Positions 15,265 through 25,000 of a stretch of DNA of 64,000 nucleotides are shown one piece after another. The stretch is from contig NC_021191.1 of the NCBI RefSeq assembly GCF_000389965.1, forward strand, positions 8,743,501 through 8,807,500, given 5' to 3'. Position numbers and translations under genes: made by a program. How positions within the stretch are numbered: the stretch's first letter is position 1; every line of letters begins with the position of its first letter. Under the pieces are notes generated by a model. The model was not told where the DNA came from, searched no databases, and saw only the letters and a program-made list of their open reading frames with translations. This DNA comes from Actinoplanes sp. N902-109. GTDB taxonomy: Bacteria > Actinomycetota > Actinomycetes > Mycobacteriales > Micromonosporaceae.

Positions 15265-17828
15265 TCGTCGCTGTCGCCGGGGGCCTGGTTGTCCGGGCTG
15301 CTGGGCCGGGTCCGCGAAGACGCGCCGTCGTTGTACGGAGCCGGCCACCCCGGTGCGGACGGCCAGTCAGGCGTAACGGGCTGATCCGGCGAGACACCCC
15401 CATCGTGCGTGGTGGCCCGATCTGGCGAGACACCCCAATCGTTCGTGGTGGGCCGGTCCGGCGAGACACCCCAATCGTGCGAGACACCCCAATCGTGCGT
15501 GGCGGCCCGGTCCGGCGCGGCGGCCCGATCCGGCGCGGCGGCCCGATCCGGCGACGCGGCCCGATCCGGCGACGCGGCCCGATCCGGCGCGGCGGCCCGA
15601 TCCGGCGACGCGGCCCGGTCCTGCGCAGCGGGCCGATCCGGCGTGGCGGCCCAGTCCTGCGCAGCGGGCCAATCCGGTGAGGCGGCCCAGTCCTGCGCGG
15701 CGGCCCGATCCGGTGAGGCGGGCCGATCCGGCGTGGCGGGCTGATCCGGCGCGAAGGGCCAGCCTTGGGCGGCCAATGGCTCCGGCGCGGACGAAGGCGG
15801 AGCCGAGGGTCCCGGCAACGACGACGACGCCGGCATGGATGAACCCGGCGCTGACGAACCCGGCATGGACGAACCCGGCACTGACGAACTCGGCGTGGAG
15901 GACGGCCAGTGCGAGGGCGTCCCGGGCGAAGCCGGTCCGTAAGAGCCATCGGACGGCTGTCCGGGAGAGCCGTAGGACGGCTGGGTGACAGAGCCGTAGG
16001 AGGGTTGCGCGGATGAGGGCTGCGCGTAAGCGTCGTAAGGCGGCTGCCCGTATGTCCCCTGGGCCGGCTGCGGGTAAGAGCCCTGCCCTGGCTGCCCGAA
16101 AGGTCCGTAGGCCCCGGGATGCCCGGAAGGCGCCGGCGCGGGCGGACCGTAGGGGCCTTGGGATGCGGACGGCCATGACGGTGCGGGCGCTCCGTAAGCC
16201 GGTTGGCCGTAGCCCGCGGGGGTTGCAGGAGCCGCGCCATAACCCCCGACGGCCGAGCCATAGCCGCCAGGAGCCGCGCCATAGCCGCCGGCAGCTGCGC
16301 CATAGCCCGCAGGAGCCGCGCCATAGCCGCCGGCAGCCGCGCCATAGCCGCCAGGAGCCGCGCCATAGCCGCCGACAGCTGCGCCATAGCCCGCGGGGGA
16401 CGGGGCGTAACCCACGGCGGGCGGGCCGTAGCCCGCGTACGACGGGATCTGGGGGGCGATTCGGACCGGGACCGGGACGACTGGTTCGTGGGGGGCGGGC
16501 ACCGTGCGGGTGACGCCGTCCGGGAAGGCGATCTGGTAGGCGTGCCCGTCCCAGAAGGCCTGCGGTGCTTGCGGGTCGCGGCCGACGAACATCGAGCGGA
16601 AGCCGGAGATGTCCGCGAGCAGTTTGCGTTCCTCGTCCTGGGCGCGGGCGAGGTCGTGGGGTTCGCCGCGGAGGCCGCGCTGCATGCCGTCGCGCAGCAG
16701 GGCGAGCTGGGTGGAGGCGAGCTGGAAGCCACGCATGGCCTGCAGACCGCTGTCCCCGGCGACGCGCTTGGCCCACTGCCGGGCCGAGTAGCGGCGGCCG
16801 AGCGTGCCCAGCGTGGCCACCTCGGGTGGGGAGAGCCAGCCCGCGCCGACGTAGTGCGGCAGGATGCGCTCGCTCAGCCGGCCCTCGTAGCCGCGCAGGC
16901 CGATGGCGAACCCGGCGGCCGTGAAGAAGAACGGGATCATGAAGCCGAGGAAGCCGTACAGCATGATCACGCTCTGCCCGGTGGCCGCGGACAGCGTCGG
17001 GAGCAGGTTGAACGTGCCGTGCAGCAGCATGGCGAGCAGCAGCCCGGCGATCGGGGCGAGCCAGCGCACCCGGCGGTCGGCCGAGCGCGAGGCGATGCCG
17101 AGGCCGATGCCGGTCATCGAGGTGAACAGCGGGTGCGCGAAGCCGGTGAACAGGATGCGCACGATGAAGATGAGGAACAGATTCTGCAGGCCGCTGGCCG
17201 GGCCGAACTGCTCGGCGCCCGCGGCGTAGCCGTGGCCGCCCAGGTAGAGCACGTTCTCCACCATGGCGAAGCCGAGCGCGGACAACCCGCAGTAGACGAT
17301 GCCGTCGGTGATCCCGGACCATTCCCGGCGCCGCCGCCAGAACAGCAGGATCGGCCCGAGCGCCTTCATCGACTCCTCGATGAACGGCGCGATGATCACG
17401 GCGACCAGCGCCTCGGGCAGCCCGGCCTTGTCGAACAGCCACGCCGTGCCGCTGTTGACCCCGATGGCCACCAGTGTGGCGACCACCGCACCCCAGGCGA
17501 AGCAGAACGCCAGATAGCGGATCGGCTCCGGCTCGTAGCGGTCGAGCCACAGAAAAGCACTGGCCAGCAGCGGCACCGGCAGGATCGCGGCGATCAGACC
17601 GACGACAAGACCGGTGGGCCCGTTGCTGATGCCCAGCACCACGAGCATGGCGATCGCGCAGGCGGCGAAGAACGCGATGATGCCGGTGAGCGGCAACCAC
17701 CGGCGCCAGCCCGCCCGCCGGCCGGGCATGGGTGGCAGGGCTGCGGGCTGGACCGGCGAGGATGCGAGTGGGCCCGGGATCGGGTGAGTCTCGGGCTCGG
17801 GTGTGCCACCCGGCGCTGCGTCGGCCAT
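15255..17828 (-). CDS. PrsW-like intramembrane protease with long repetitive cytoplasmic tail
   Basis: 857-residue protein with two parts. Residues about 45-320 are a PrsW/CPBP-type intramembrane metalloprotease: multiple hydrophobic segments, the glutamate pair in APFIEESMKALG (~150), histidine in FTGFAHPLFTS (~232) and HGTFN (~270). PrsW proteases cleave membrane proteins such as anti-sigma factors; the substrate here is unknown. The last ~400 residues are low-complexity: a GYGAAAGG/GYGAAPGG tandem (about 463-543), Q/P/Y/S-rich spacers, then many PDRAA/SPDRAA units (about 696-820). The start is ATG 17828; GTG 17855 is possible. Confidence 0.85.
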   Translation of the reverse strand: MADAAPGGTPEPETHPIPGPLASSPVQPAALPPMPGRRAGWRRWLPLTGIIAFFAACAIAMLVVLGISNGPTGLVVGLIAAILPVPLLASAFLWLDRYEPEPIRYLAFCFAWGAVVATLVAIGVNSGTAWLFDKAGLPEALVAVIIAPFIEESMKALGPILLFWRRRREWSGITDGIVYCGLSALGFAMVENVLYLGGHGYAAGAEQFGPASGLQNLFLIFIVRILFTGFAHPLFTSMTGIGLGIASRSADRRVRWLAPIAGLLLAMLLHGTFNLLPTLSAATGQSVIMLYGFLGFMIPFFFTAAGFAIGLRGYEGRLSERILPHYVGAGWLSPPEVATLGTLGRRYSARQWAKRVAGDSGLQAMRGFQLASTQLALLRDGMQRGLRGEPHDLARAQDEERKLLADISGFRSMFVGRDPQAPQAFWDGHAYQIAFPDGVTRTVPAPHEPVVPVPVRIAPQIPSYAGYGPPAVGYAPSPAGYGAAVGGYGAAPGGYGAAAGGYGAAPAGYGAAAGGYGAAPGGYGSAVGGYGAAPATPAGYGQPAYGAPAPSWPSASQGPYGPPAPAPSGHPGAYGPFGQPGQGSYPQPAQGTYGQPPYDAYAQPSSAQPSYGSVTQPSYGSPGQPSDGSYGPASPGTPSHWPSSTPSSSVPGSSMPGSSAPGSSMPASSSLPGPSAPPSSAPEPLAAQGWPFAPDQPATPDRPASPDRAAAQDWAASPDWPAAQDWAATPDRPAAQDRAASPDRAAAPDRAASPDRAASPDRAAAPDRAAAPDRAATHDWGVSHDWGVSPDRPTTNDWGVSPDRATTHDGGVSPDQPVTPDWPSAPGWPAPYNDGASSRTRPSSPDNQAPGDSDDQR
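15390..15745 (-). repeat. Tandem repeat encoding (S/A)PDRAA units
   Basis: Near-identical 18- to 21-bp units of the form GCGGCCCGATCCGGC recur in frame through the 3' end of the PrsW-like gene. On the minus strand they encode alternating DRAASP/DRAAAP blocks. The units vary mainly at the third and sixth codons. Such short in-frame arrays can expand or contract by slippage without shifting the frame. Confidence 0.85.
16200..16440 (-). repeat. Tandem repeat encoding GYGAA(A/P)GG units
   Basis: About ten in-frame units of 21-24 bp inside the PrsW-like gene, each containing a GGCTATGGCGCGGC-type core on the minus strand. They encode a glycine/tyrosine/alanine-rich, probably disordered linker. 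Confidence 0.85.
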
Positions 17829-17939
17829 GCCGCCAGCGTAGCCATCCCCCCGCACAGCGGCGCCCCCGCAGCGACCGAAGATTCCCCAGCCCCTACCGAA
17901 GGACCAGCCCTTACCGAAGGACCGGAAGGCGCGCGGTGG

Positions 17940-19106
17940 TCAGTCCGCGGGCGCGCGATCCCGGCGACGACCAGGACGGCCGTGCCAGCCGACCGCGCGA
18001 CGCACCAGCCGGGGCGCCTCGGCGTACTCGATGCCGGTGGCCCGCAGCAGGTCGGACACCGTGGTGCGGACCTGGGCCACCACCACCCCGCCGGAGAAGC
18101 CGACACCTTCGGCATAGGCCCGGCCCGACTCGGCGGCGGCCCGCAAGGCCCGTTCCCGGGTGGCTTCCGGCTCGACCCCGCGGGCCCACTCCTGGCGCAG
18201 CAGGTCGATCGCGTCGGCGAGCAGCCCCACGCTGGCCGGTAGGCAGGACGGGAACGTCTCGCCGTCGTCCAGCCCGGTGATGGCCCGGCGAGCCAGCACG
18301 CGGACGTTCCGCAGGGCGTACGTGAGGTGGGGCGCCCCCTCCACGTACTGGCTCAGCGCACCCCGGGAACGCCACCGAGCCGGAGCGAACGCGATGTTCT
18401 CCCGCGCCGCGGCGGCTGCCTGGTCGAAGGCCGCGAACCCGGCCTCGGCCGTACGCAGCTTGCCCAGTGCCGCCCGTACCGTGTCGGCCTCGCCCGCAGC
18501 CATCCCGGCGGCGACCTCACGCAGGTCCTCGGTCATGGTCACCAGAACCGGATCGGCTGCCCGCCGCACCACCGTGAGCGGGTTCAGCGGTAGCAGGACC
18601 GTCATCACCACCAGCCCGACCGCACCACCGACCAGCGCGTCGAAGAACCGGGTGTACGGCGGCAGACCGGACGCCGTGGTGAGCGTCGCGACCAGCACCG
18701 CCGACGATGCCGACTGCACGACCAGCGGGGTGCCCCCGCCCACCGCCGCCGCGACGAGGATGGCCAGCACCACGACCAGCCCGATCTGCCACGGGCCGCG
18801 GCCGATCAGCACGATGATGGCGTCGCCGACGCCGACGCCGATGGCCACGCCGACGACCAGCTCGATGGTGCGCCGGGCCCGCTGACCGACCGACGACGCG
18901 AGCGTGATGACCGCGGCGATCGGGGCGAAGAACGGGCTGGGCCGCCCGATCAGGTCGTGGGCGATGGCCCAGGCGAGCGCCGCCGCCACCCCCGCCTGCA
19001 CAGCGAGCGCGAAGCCGCCGCGCACCCGGGTCCACCCGGCCCGGAACCCGGTGCGGGACCGCCCGCGCAGCTCGGCCAGCGCGGCTGCCAGCCCGCGATC
19101 ACTCAT
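17940..19106 (-). CDS. FUSC-type membrane protein (aromatic acid exporter family-like)
   Basis: 388-residue protein with five to six N-terminal hydrophobic segments (about residues 30-170), then a long helical cytoplasmic domain. The first membrane helices carry RPSPFFAPIAAVITL and the QRARRTIELVVGVAIGVGVGD block, typical of FUSC/YccS and aromatic-acid exporter proteins that export fusaric or p-hydroxybenzoic acid-like compounds. The C-terminal ~200 residues (REVAAGMAAGEADTVRAAL and following) are soluble and coiled. The substrate is unknown. It is divergent from the HD-domain gene with a 35-bp gap. Confidence 0.82.
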   Translation of the reverse strand: MSDRGLAAALAELRGRSRTGFRAGWTRVRGGFALAVQAGVAAALAWAIAHDLIGRPSPFFAPIAAVITLASSVGQRARRTIELVVGVAIGVGVGDAIIVLIGRGPWQIGLVVVLAILVAAAVGGGTPLVVQSASSAVLVATLTTASGLPPYTRFFDALVGGAVGLVVMTVLLPLNPLTVVRRAADPVLVTMTEDLREVAAGMAAGEADTVRAALGKLRTAEAGFAAFDQAAAAARENIAFAPARWRSRGALSQYVEGAPHLTYALRNVRVLARRAITGLDDGETFPSCLPASVGLLADAIDLLRQEWARGVEPEATRERALRAAAESGRAYAEGVGFSGGVVVAQVRTTVSDLLRATGIEYAEAPRLVRRAVGWHGRPGRRRDRAPAD

Positions 19107-19141
19107 GAGCCGACGATAATGAACGTGTCAGGATTGCGCCC

Positions 19142-19786
19142 GTGACGACACTTGTTGAGCGCTGGGTCACCGCCGCCGGGGGCGCCGGGGCGACCGCCGG
19201 GCCGGATGACCTCCAGGCTGCCGGGGCCTATCTGCTGGGCCGCTGGGCCGAGCCGCAGCGCGAGTACCACGACGTCAGCCATCTCAGCGCGGTGCTGGAT
19301 GTCGTCGACGAGCACGCCGGGCTGGCCGCGCACCCCGACCGGGTCCGGCTGGCGGCGTGGCTGCACGACGCCGTGTACGACCCGCGGGCGCTGGGTGACG
19401 CCAACGAGCGGGACAGCGCCGAGTTCGCCGAGGGGCTGCTCACCACGCTGGGCATGCCGGCCGAGGTGGCCGCCGAGGTGGCCCGGCTGGTCGGGCTGAC
19501 CGCGGGCCACGCCACCGAGGCGGACGATCCCGACGGCGAGCTGCTGTGCGACGCCGATCTGAGCATCCTCGCGGCCGGCCCGGAGCGCTACGCCGGGTAC
19601 ACCGCCGCCATCCGCCGCGAGTACGCGCACGTGCCCGACGACACGTTCCGCGCGGCCCGCGCGCAGGTGCTGGTCTCGCTGCTCGAGCTGCCGTCGATCT
19701 ATCGGCACCCGCCGCTCCGGGAGCGCTGGGAGGCCACCGCCCGGCACAACCTCGAGACGGAGCTCAGGGCGCTTGCAGGTGCTTAG
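19142..19786 (+). CDS. HD-domain phosphohydrolase-like protein
   Basis: 214-residue soluble protein of the predicted metal-dependent HD phosphohydrolase group. Metal ligands appear as REYHDVSHL near residue 40, the HD pair in AAWLHDAVYDP near residue 76, GHATEADD and the distal aspartate in LLCDADLSIL near residue 140. The natural substrate is unknown. The GTG at 19142 is the only sensible start. The 3' end overlaps the convergent DUF4031 gene by 23 bp. Confidence 0.85.
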   Translation: MTTLVERWVTAAGGAGATAGPDDLQAAGAYLLGRWAEPQREYHDVSHLSAVLDVVDEHAGLAAHPDRVRLAAWLHDAVYDPRALGDANERDSAEFAEGLLTTLGMPAEVAAEVARLVGLTAGHATEADDPDGELLCDADLSILAAGPERYAGYTAAIRREYAHVPDDTFRAARAQVLVSLLELPSIYRHPPLRERWEATARHNLETELRALAGA

Positions 19787-20030
19787 GGCGGCGCAGACCG
19801 GCGGCGCGCAGCCGGGACGCCACCTGACGTGAGGGCACGACGGTCGCGCCGAGCCACACCGCCATCGGGAAGCGGGATTCGGGGATGTCGTAGTGGTCCC
19901 GGTCGAAGCCGCGCCGGGGCACCCCGAGCATCTCCGCGAAGGCGTGCAGTTCCTCGTACGAGCGATCGCTGACCAGGTGTGACCAGAGCCGGTCGCGGGC
20001 CGGCCAACGCGGCTCGTCGACCAGGATCAA
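19764..20030 (-). CDS. DUF4031 protein translationally coupled to glpD
   Basis: 88-residue protein of the DUF4031 family, function unknown. The family pattern is plain: ILVDEPRWPARDRLWSHLVS at the N-terminus, ELHAFAEMLG, then RRGFDRDHYDIPE and a basic RRPKHL end. The start is a TTG at 20030 whose TTGA overlaps the glpD stop, so translation is probably coupled to glpD. The conserved D, H and R residues suggest a small enzyme or ligand-binding fold, but this is inference. Confidence 0.8.
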   Translation of the reverse strand: MILVDEPRWPARDRLWSHLVSDRSYEELHAFAEMLGVPRRGFDRDHYDIPESRFPMAVWLGATVVPSRQVASRLRAAGLRRPKHLQAP

Positions 20031-21787
20031 AGCGCGCCGCGGACGTCGGGCGCGCCGATCCGGGCGGCGTCCGCGGTGAGGTCGTCGGGCATCTTCTGGG
20101 ATTGCCGTTCCGCCTCGACGCGGGCGAGGTAGTGCTCCACCTCGCGGTCCCGCACGGTCTGGTCCCAGCCCAGCACGTCGCCCATGACGGCGGCCACGTG
20201 CCGGGCGGTCTCGCTGCCGCGGTGCGCGGTCTCGAACGAGATGCGGGTGCGCCGGGTGAGCACGTCGTCGAGGTGCAGGGCGCCCTCGGCCAGTGCCGCG
20301 TACGCCACCTCGGCCGCCAGGTATTCCGGCGCCCCGGCCAGCGGGGTGGCCAGCGCCGGGTCGGCCTCGATCAGGTCGAGCAGGTGGAGAGTGAGGGTGC
20401 CGTACCGTTCCAGCAGGTGCTCGATGACGCCGGTGGTGACGCCGTGCCGGCGGGCGACGTCCTGCCGGTCGCGCCACGCGGCGGCGAAGCCGTCGGCGCC
20501 CAGCAGCGGCAGCTGGTCGGTGCGGGACGGGCGCTCGATGCCCAGCCGGCGCACGGCCAGGTCGATGACGTCGGCGGCCATCACCCGGTAGGTCGTGTAC
20601 TTGCCACCGGCGACCAGCAGCAGACCGAGCATGGGCTCGAACACGGCGTGCTCGCGGGACAGCTTGGACGTGGAGTCGGCCTCGCCGGACAGCAGCGGGC
20701 GCAGCCCGGCGTAGACGCCCTCGATGTCGTCGACCGTCAACGGGCGTTCCAGCACCGTGTTGACCTGGTCGAGCAGGTACTGGATGTCGCGGGCGGAGGC
20801 GGCCGGGTGCGAGCGGTCGAGCTCCCAGTCGGTGTCGGTGGTGCCGATGATCCAGTGCCCGCCCCACGGGATGACGAACAGCACCGACGTCGGGGTGCGC
20901 AGGATCAGCCCCGCGTCCCCGGTGATCGCCGAGCGCGGCACCACCAGGTGCACGCCCTTGGACGCGCGCACCCGCAGCCCGGGGCGCACGCCGACGTCGT
21001 CGAGCATGCGGGACATGTCGTCGCTCCACACGCCGGTGGCGGCGACGACCGTGCGGGCACGCACCTCGAACTCCGGTGTCCCCGGCGCCTCCAGGTCGCG
21101 GATCCGGACGCCGACGACCTGGCGGGCCTCGCGCACGAAGCCGGTGACCCGGGCGCTGGTCACCACGGCGGCGCCGAGGCTGGCCGCGGTGCGGGCGAGG
21201 GTGACCACGAGCCGGGCGTCGTCGACCTGCCCGTCGTAGTAGCGGATCGCCCCGGTGATCTTGTCGGCTCGCAGGCTGGGGAACAGGTGCCGGGCGCCGT
21301 CCCGGCTGAGGTGGCGGTGCAGCGGCATGCCCCGGCCCTGCCCCAGCACCCCGGCGAAGACGTCGTAAGCCGCCACGCCGAGCCCGTAGTAGAGCCGGTG
21401 CCAGACCCGCGCGGGCGGTGAGGCGGTCTCCAGCGGCACCAGGATCGGCACCGGGCGCACCAGGTGCGGGGCGAGCCGGCTGGTGAGCAGGCCACGCTCG
21501 GTGAGCGCTTCGTGCACGAGGTGCAGTTCGAGCTGCTCGAGATAGCGCAGGCCGCCGTGGATCAGCTTGCTGGACCGGCTGGACGTACCGGCGGCCAGGT
21601 CGCGGGCCTCGACGAGGGCGACCCTGAGCCCGCGCGAGGCGGCGTCGAGGGCGGCGCCGGCCCCGGTGACCCCGCCACCGATGACCAGCACGTCGAACTG
21701 CTCGTCACGCAGCCGCCGCAGATCGTCGACGCGACGCACCGGCGAGAGCCGACCGGCCGTGTACCGGGAATCCGAAGGAGAGCGCAC
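20027..21787 (-). CDS. glpD: Aerobic glycerol-3-phosphate dehydrogenase
   Basis: Membrane-associated FAD enzyme oxidising glycerol-3-phosphate to dihydroxyacetone phosphate and passing electrons to quinone; 586 residues. The FAD-binding motif VLVIGGGVTGAGAALDAASRG lies near residues 31-51, followed by the family block GTSSRSSKLIHGGLRYLEQ. Other conserved pieces are IRYYDGQVDDARLV, GKYTTYR and the C-terminal GlpD domain with an EVAYA segment. The start is GTG 21787, with a weak ribosome-binding site. It is first in an operon with the DUF4031 gene. Confidence 0.95.
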   Translation of the reverse strand: MRSPSDSRYTAGRLSPVRRVDDLRRLRDEQFDVLVIGGGVTGAGAALDAASRGLRVALVEARDLAAGTSSRSSKLIHGGLRYLEQLELHLVHEALTERGLLTSRLAPHLVRPVPILVPLETASPPARVWHRLYYGLGVAAYDVFAGVLGQGRGMPLHRHLSRDGARHLFPSLRADKITGAIRYYDGQVDDARLVVTLARTAASLGAAVVTSARVTGFVREARQVVGVRIRDLEAPGTPEFEVRARTVVAATGVWSDDMSRMLDDVGVRPGLRVRASKGVHLVVPRSAITGDAGLILRTPTSVLFVIPWGGHWIIGTTDTDWELDRSHPAASARDIQYLLDQVNTVLERPLTVDDIEGVYAGLRPLLSGEADSTSKLSREHAVFEPMLGLLLVAGGKYTTYRVMAADVIDLAVRRLGIERPSRTDQLPLLGADGFAAAWRDRQDVARRHGVTTGVIEHLLERYGTLTLHLLDLIEADPALATPLAGAPEYLAAEVAYAALAEGALHLDDVLTRRTRISFETAHRGSETARHVAAVMGDVLGWDQTVRDREVEHYLARVEAERQSQKMPDDLTADAARIGAPDVRGAL

Positions 21788-21812
21788 GATCCCACGGTAG
21801 CGCCGTGTCGCG

Positions 21813-21893
21813 GTGGGCGCGGTGGCGGTGCTGGCGCCGATCATCTGGCTGCTCTCGCCGGTGCGCCGGGTCCGGGAGCTGCAGGAGGTGTAA
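21813..21893 (+). pseudogene. Possible remnant of a membrane transporter C-terminus
   Basis: A 26-codon frame from GTG 21813 to TAA reads as a hydrophobic helix then a basic tail (LAPIIWLLSPVRRVRELQEV). This is how many MFS transporters end, but there is no transporter body upstream, where glpD begins on the other strand. It could be a leftover of a deleted gene or a chance frame. Confidence 0.25.
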
Positions 21894-22016
21894 CTCTGCG
21901 GCTGCGCCTGCACTGCACCTGAACAGCTCTCGCCGATCGGCACTCTCGGACAGGCCCGGACCACCAGGTCCAGGTTTGCTGCGCGCCCCGCGGGGTGCCG
22001 ACAAGACGAGGCCTGC

Positions 22017-25000
22017 ATGCAAGCTCTGCGTTCAGCACCGCACCGTGCGCTCGCCATCCTGGTGGTGGTGGCCGTTGCCATCGCCATGACGATCTACGTG
22101 AACCGGGCGGAAGCAGTCATCACCACCCCGTTCGGCCAGGAGTTCGGCACGAACGCCAACGGCGCGATCCTCATGCGGGGCAACGCCAACCTCGTCTGCC
22201 CGGCGGCGGCGACCGGCTGCACCGCCGGGCAGAGCGGTTCTGGCTCGACGACCGACGAGTCGCTGAACAACAACGGCTACATCATGGAGAACGTCGGTGG
22301 CAACGGAGCTGACCTGGTCAACTCCAGCACCGCCACGATCGCCATGCCGGCCCACAGCAGCGTGTTGTTCGCCGGCCTCTACTGGAGCGCCAACACCGCC
22401 GCGGGCAACAGCGGCGCGCCGGCCCCGACCCCGGCCGACAAGAACAAGGTCCGATTCGCCGTCCCGGGTACGGCCGGATGGTCGACGGTCACCGCGACGA
22501 AGACCTTCACCGACTCCTCGATCACCGCGTACCAGATGATGGCCGACGTCACCTCCGTGGTCGCCGGTGCGGGCAACGGCATCTACGGCGTCGCCAACAT
22601 CCAGGCCGGCACGGGCAAGGACCGCTACGCCGGCTGGTCGCTGGTCATCGCGTACCAGAACGCCTCGCTGCCGATGCGCGACCTGCGCGTGTTCGACGGT
22701 TTCGGGGTGGTCAGCAGCAACGCCACCAGCGTCGACATCGCCGTCAACGGCTTCCTCACCCCGGGCACCGGACAGGTCACCACCAAGATCGGCACGGTCG
22801 TCTACGAGGGCGACCTGGGCAAGACCGGCGACACCCTCAAGCTCAACGGCACGTCGATGTACGACGACAGGAACCCGGTCGACAACTTCTTCAACAGCAC
22901 CATCACCGAGGGCGGCGTGGCCGTCGGCGACCGCACCCCGAACAACAGCAACACGATGGGCCTGGACATCGACCAGTTCGACGCCACCGGCAAGCTGGCC
23001 AACGGCGCGTCCAGTGCCACCCTGACGCTGACCACGGCGACCGGCGGCGAGACGTTCTACCCGGGCGTGGTCACGTTCACCACCGACCTGTACGCCCCGG
23101 ACCTCACCGCGACGCTGGCCGCCGCCGACAAGACGCGCGACCCCGCCGACCCCCGGCTGATGCCCGGCGACGAGATCGAGTACACGATCACGGTGCTCAA
23201 CAAGGGCACCGACAGCAGCAAGGCGACGGTGCTGGCCGACGCCGTGCCGGCCGGGACCACGTACGTGCCGGGCTCGCTCAGGATCGACGGTGTCGCGGTG
23301 ACCGATGCGTCCGGCGACGACGCCGGCGATTTCGTCCCGGACAGCGCGGACGGCAAGGCCACCTTCCGCATCGGCACCGGCGCCACGGCCACCACCGGCG
23401 GCAACCTCGCCACCAACGGGACGTCCGTGGTCAAGTACCGCGTCAAGGTCGACGACACCACGGCGGCGGGCACGACCATCACGAACATCGGCACGCTGTC
23501 GTACACCGGTGAGCACACCGGCCGCGTCATCGCGGGCACCACCAATGTCGTCACCGCCACCGTCGAGCAGCCCCGGGCGGACCTGTCGGCGGCCGTGACC
23601 GTCTCCCCCGGCACCGTGCAGCGCGACGACAACCCGGCTCCGGTCACGTACAACCTGACCGTCACGAACAACGGCACCGACCGGGAGCCGCTCGCCGTGG
23701 CCCGGCTGACCCTGCCCGCCGGCGTCACCCCGGACCCGCTGCCGGCCGGCTGCACCCAGGTCGACCAGGACGTCATCTGCTCGCTCGGCGCCATCGTCAG
23801 CGGCGCGTCCACGACCGTGACCATCACCGCGCTCGCCGACAAGACCGCGGCCACCGACTCGACCGGCACCGTGACCGTGTCCGGCTCCGGCATCGACAAC
23901 ACCCCGGCCAACAACAGTGCGCCGGCCCCGCTGCGGGTCAACTCCGCACCCACGGCCGGCGCCGACAGCGCGGACATCGCCACGAACGGCACGGCGACCG
24001 TCGCCGTGCTCAGCAACGACAGCGACGCCGACAACGACACCCTCTCGGTGGCGCTGGCCTCGCCGCCCGCGCACGGCTCGGCGCTGGTCAACGCGGACAA
24101 GACGATCACGTACACCCCGGCCGCCGGCTGGGCGGGCACCGACACGTTCACCTACACCGTCAGCGACGGCCATGGCGGTGCCACCACGGCCACCATCACC
24201 GTGAACGTGGACAACGCCCTGCCGATCGCCGGCGATGACGTGGCCACGACCGGCCCGAACCAGGCGGTCCCCATCTTCGTGCTGGACAACGACTCGGACC
24301 CGAACGGCGACCCCCTGTCGGTCTCCGCGGTCACCCAGCCGGCCGGCGGCATGGTCACCACCGACGGCACCACGGTGACGTTCACGCCCGGCCCGGCGTT
24401 CCGTGGGCTGGCGACGTTCTCGTACACGCTCTCGGACAGCCGGGGTGGCACGGCCACTGGCCGGGTCGAGGTCACCGTCGACAACGCCGCGCCGGCCGCC
24501 AACGACGACGTCATCACCACGCCGTACCACACCGACGTCGACATCGACGTGGTGCACAACGACACCGACCCCAACAAGGACGACCTGACCGTCAAGACCG
24601 TCGGCACGCCGTCGCACGGCACCGCCACGATCGTCGACAACAAGATCACGTACCGGCCGGAGGTGGGCTTCTCGGGCGACGACACGTTCTCGTACACGAT
24701 CTCCGACGGCGCCGGCGGCACCAGCACCGCGCAGGTCACGGTCACCGTGGGCAACGCCGCCCCGACGGCCGAGAACTTCGTCATCAGCACCGGCTACGGC
24801 ACCGCCGCCGTCATCGACGTGCTCAGCACGGCCAAGGACGCCAACCACGACACGCTGACCGTCGCGGGCACCTCCGTCCCGGCGCACGGCATGGTCGGCG
24901 TGAACGACAAGACCGGCAAGCTCGAGTACGTGCCCGACGAGTTCTACTCGGGCCCGGACTCGTTCACCTACGACGTCGTCGACGGTCACGGTGGCCTGGT

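Noticed and set aside
15390..15745. CRISPR-like periodicity
   Set aside because: The repeats are contiguous and coding with no unique spacers, and they translate to PDRAA units in frame with the protease.
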